The position numbers and the translations under genes were made by a program. Below the pieces are notes generated by a model. That model did not search any database, was not told the DNA's origin, and saw only the letters and a list, made by a program, of their open reading frames with translations. From positions 1-64,000 of the forward strand of contig JAILCM010000304.1 of assembly GCA_024680155.1 (NCBI GenBank): a stretch of DNA of 64,000 nucleotides, in the 5' to 3' direction. Source of the DNA: Treponema sp. (GTDB taxonomy: Bacteria > Spirochaetota > Spirochaetia > Treponematales > Treponemataceae). Positions 63,300-64,000 of the stretch are shown in pieces; position 1 is the first letter of the stretch; every line of letters begins with the position of its first letter.

Positions 63300-64000
63300 T
63301 TATCTGTTGCAGTCGTCAATTAATCCCTGCCATACGTTCTTAGAGTTTTCGTAAGCTTCCATTGGAGTTACCCATCCGCCCCAGATACCCCAGATCATAT
63401 CACCAGTATCAAGACCAGAAATCAAAGTATCAAAGCGTGGGTTTGGAGTGTCTGCCATAAGCTGAAGTGTTTCATCAACAGCACGAGCATCGCGGAAACA
63501 TGGATAGTAATCTTCCTTCCAAGCATCAGGTCCGTCATATCCAGGTGTTGGTTCAAGGTACAAATCAACAGCTTTAGCAATTTTTTCTGCACGGTCTGCT
63601 GTGTAGCAAGAAGGAATGATACACATGTTTGTATTATGTGTTGTTTTGTATTTTCCGTCTCCGCTAGGTCCAAGTGGGAAACATACAAAACCAAAGTCGT
63701 CTGCCATCTGTCCAAATTTACCCTGTGGCTGAGCATTGTATTCTTCATCAACAAGGAAAGCAGCTTCGCCATTTACGAATGCAGTATAGAACCAGTCCCA
63801 GTTAGCACCTTCGTCTGTCTGTGGCTGCTGATATGTCTGAGACATGTAAGCAATCCAGTTCCATGCTTCCATTGATTTTTCTGAACCAGCGTTGTTATAG
63901 TATTTTCCGTTCTTGTCAACGCCAACATAGCTACCGCCGTTAGAAGAAAGAGCACCCATAGCGAATGTAGAACTGAATGTTGTAAGAGCATATTTATCAA
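63300..64000 (-). CDS. ABC transporter extracellular solute-binding protein, paralogue 3 (5' end beyond window)
   Basis: Frame stays open to the window edge (DKYALTTFSSTFAMGALSSNGGS...), matching DQYAMSSFYTCFTANALDSNGGS of paralogue 1. Confidence 0.88.
   Translation of the reverse strand, partial: DKYALTTFSSTFAMGALSSNGGSYVGVDKNGKYYNNAGSEKSMEAWNWIAYMSQTYQQPQTDEGANWDWFYTAFVNGEAAFLVDEEYNAQPQGKFGQMADDFGFVCFPLGPSGDGKYKTTHNTNMCIIPSCYTADRAEKIAKAVDLYLEPTPGYDGPDAWKEDYYPCFRDARAVDETLQLMADTPNPRFDTLISGLDTGDMIWGIWGGWVTPMEAYENSKNVWQGLIDDCNR

Noticed and set aside
1-64000. Prophage, integrative element, integron attC sites, CRISPR-Cas, rRNA or tRNA
   Set aside because: No integrase, transposase, phage structural, Cas or rRNA sequence recognised; no cloverleaf found by eye, though a tRNAscan run would be needed to exclude tRNAs firmly.

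Overview
This is an AT-rich spirochaete chromosomal window, most likely a host-associated Treponema judging from protein families and gene neighbourhoods. I found no prophage, CRISPR array, rRNA or tRNA. (1) 1-19,882 (- strand): one long apparent operon of an OmpA-like gene followed by seven tandem paralogous surface lipoproteins. They share a post-lipobox 'RTxxP' motif, InlB-like/Ig-like repeats and a common C-terminal Ig-like module. The central copies and the OmpA gene carry about 8 reading-frame lesions (3 in-frame stops, 5 single-base homopolymer-type shifts). I saw no comparable lesions in the other ~44 kb. (2) 20-31 kb: a GGDEF protein, a binding protein/YesM-like kinase/YesN-like regulator set, and a convergent YtfQ-RT-YjfF-like sugar ABC transporter. 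(3) 31.6-36.9 kb: purC, a Phd/PIN toxin-antitoxin pair, a HEFNH metallopeptidase lipoprotein and a possible PilZ-like protein. (4) 37-47 kb: OmpR/HK pair, fakB-fakA-plsY, SH3-like exported proteins, rpsU, a SulP transporter. (5) 47-54 kb: efp-earP and a ylqG/flhX/yraN-rplS-trmD-rimM-khpA-rpsP block. (6) 54-64 kb: a racemase with an in-frame 12-bp repeat, a DnaB-like protein without a recognisable P-loop, an amino-acid ABC transporter with a candidate pseudoknotted RNA inside its operon, argH, and three tandem paralogous solute-binding proteins. The observations I rate highest are the lesion-rich modular lipoprotein operon, the candidate pseudoknot RNA at 57.35-57.5 kb, and the DnaB-like paralogue. 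All calls are by eye from sequence; no database search was run.
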